Shown here: piece after piece, positions 63,667 to 64,000 of the stretch
Numbering within the stretch: position 1 is the first letter of the stretch
Layout: each line of letters starts with the position of its first letter
Source of the DNA: Paulownia fortunei
Taxonomy: Eukaryota > Streptophyta > Magnoliopsida > Lamiales > Paulowniaceae
Direction of reading: 5' to 3'
Assembly: GCA_019321725.1 (NCBI GenBank)
Contig: CM033118.1
Location: forward strand, 12,860,071-12,924,070
Length of the DNA stretch: 64,000 nucleotides
The notes under the pieces: model-generated
Told to the model about the DNA's origin: nothing
Database searches by the model: none
What the model saw: only the letters and a program-made list of their open reading frames with translations
Made by a program: the position numbers and the translations under genes

Positions 63667-64000
63667 AAATGATATCAGAGTCATGCCCCAAACTGAGCTA
63701 CGTGAAGGAAAAGTCTTGGTGTTGAACAAAGATGGTGAGCCTAGGTAAATGATGGGATCATGGTTGGGCAAGCTCTTGAGGTAGGCTCGATGGAGCAAGA
63801 TCCTTCTCTGTGAGCTTCACGTAAGGTGTGCACTCCAATGCGGTGAAGATAAATGAGGAAAATGGACCATGGATCGGACTGTCACTTGAGGGGAGGGGAG
63901 GCGGTCCTTTGTTCGAGAGGAGGATTGTTAAGTGTACAAACAAAATCCCACATTGGTTAGAAATTGGGATGGTCATTGGTTTATAAATGTGGACAATATC
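63667..64000 (+). mobile_element. TRIM-like short LTR element (internal domain and start of 3' LTR, cut by the window edge)
   Basis: A primer-binding-like TGATATCAGAGT (63670-63681; initiator-tRNA type is TGGTATCAGAGC) is followed by about 230 non-coding bases, a purine tract GAGAGGAGGAT (63915-63925) and TGTTAAGTGTACAAAC at 63926, which has the look of an LTR start. This compact arrangement matches terminal-repeat retrotransposons in miniature. The 5' LTR expected on the left is replaced by the Tnt1-type LTR. Confidence 0.55.

Overview
The window is nuclear DNA of a flowering plant, most likely a eudicot. The genes are split by GT-AG introns, the spacers are AT-rich, and plant LTR retrotransposons, hAT transposons and a LINE lie between them. 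No species is claimed. An asterid would fit the protein sequences, but that is only an impression.

Left part (1-6.7 kb). A 3-exon universal-stress-protein-like gene (+, 1627-2655) converges on a 3-exon ER-type adenine nucleotide carrier gene (-, 3835-6612, ER-ANT1-like). A 13-kb gene-free, AT-rich spacer follows. It holds decayed repeats and one well delimited non-autonomous hAT element (17242-18255).

Middle (19.8-31.5 kb). A GAUT11-like pectin galacturonosyltransferase gene (+, 19860-26155) has a 4.7-kb first intron. Next comes a 4-exon plant L-asparaginase / isoaspartyl peptidase gene (-, 29443-31490). It looks intact but carries glycine where the family has a substrate-binding aspartate.

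Right part (33.7-64 kb). This is a nested transposon block. An old Ty3-type element has LTRs at 33752-34237 and 54024-54506. It contains two complex minisatellites and has been invaded by a 12-kb Athila-like Ty3 element (36700-48745), a 3.2-kb hAT transposon with decayed transposase (48920-52148) and a LINE fragment. The Athila-like element carries an intronless, broken copy of a LOG-type (cytokinin-activating phosphoribohydrolase) gene between integrase and its 3' LTR. Beyond the block lies the last exon of a second asparaginase copy (57599-58081, -). Its upstream exons are not visible. In their place is a decayed Tnt1-like Copia element whose two flanking LTRs are inverted relative to each other, followed by a TRIM-like element at the right edge.

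The host genes are unrelated housekeeping or cell-wall and amino-acid genes with no operon-like relation. The two asparaginase copies look like a local duplication that retroelements have pushed about 28 kb apart. No tRNA, rRNA, CRISPR array or bacterial-type feature was seen.
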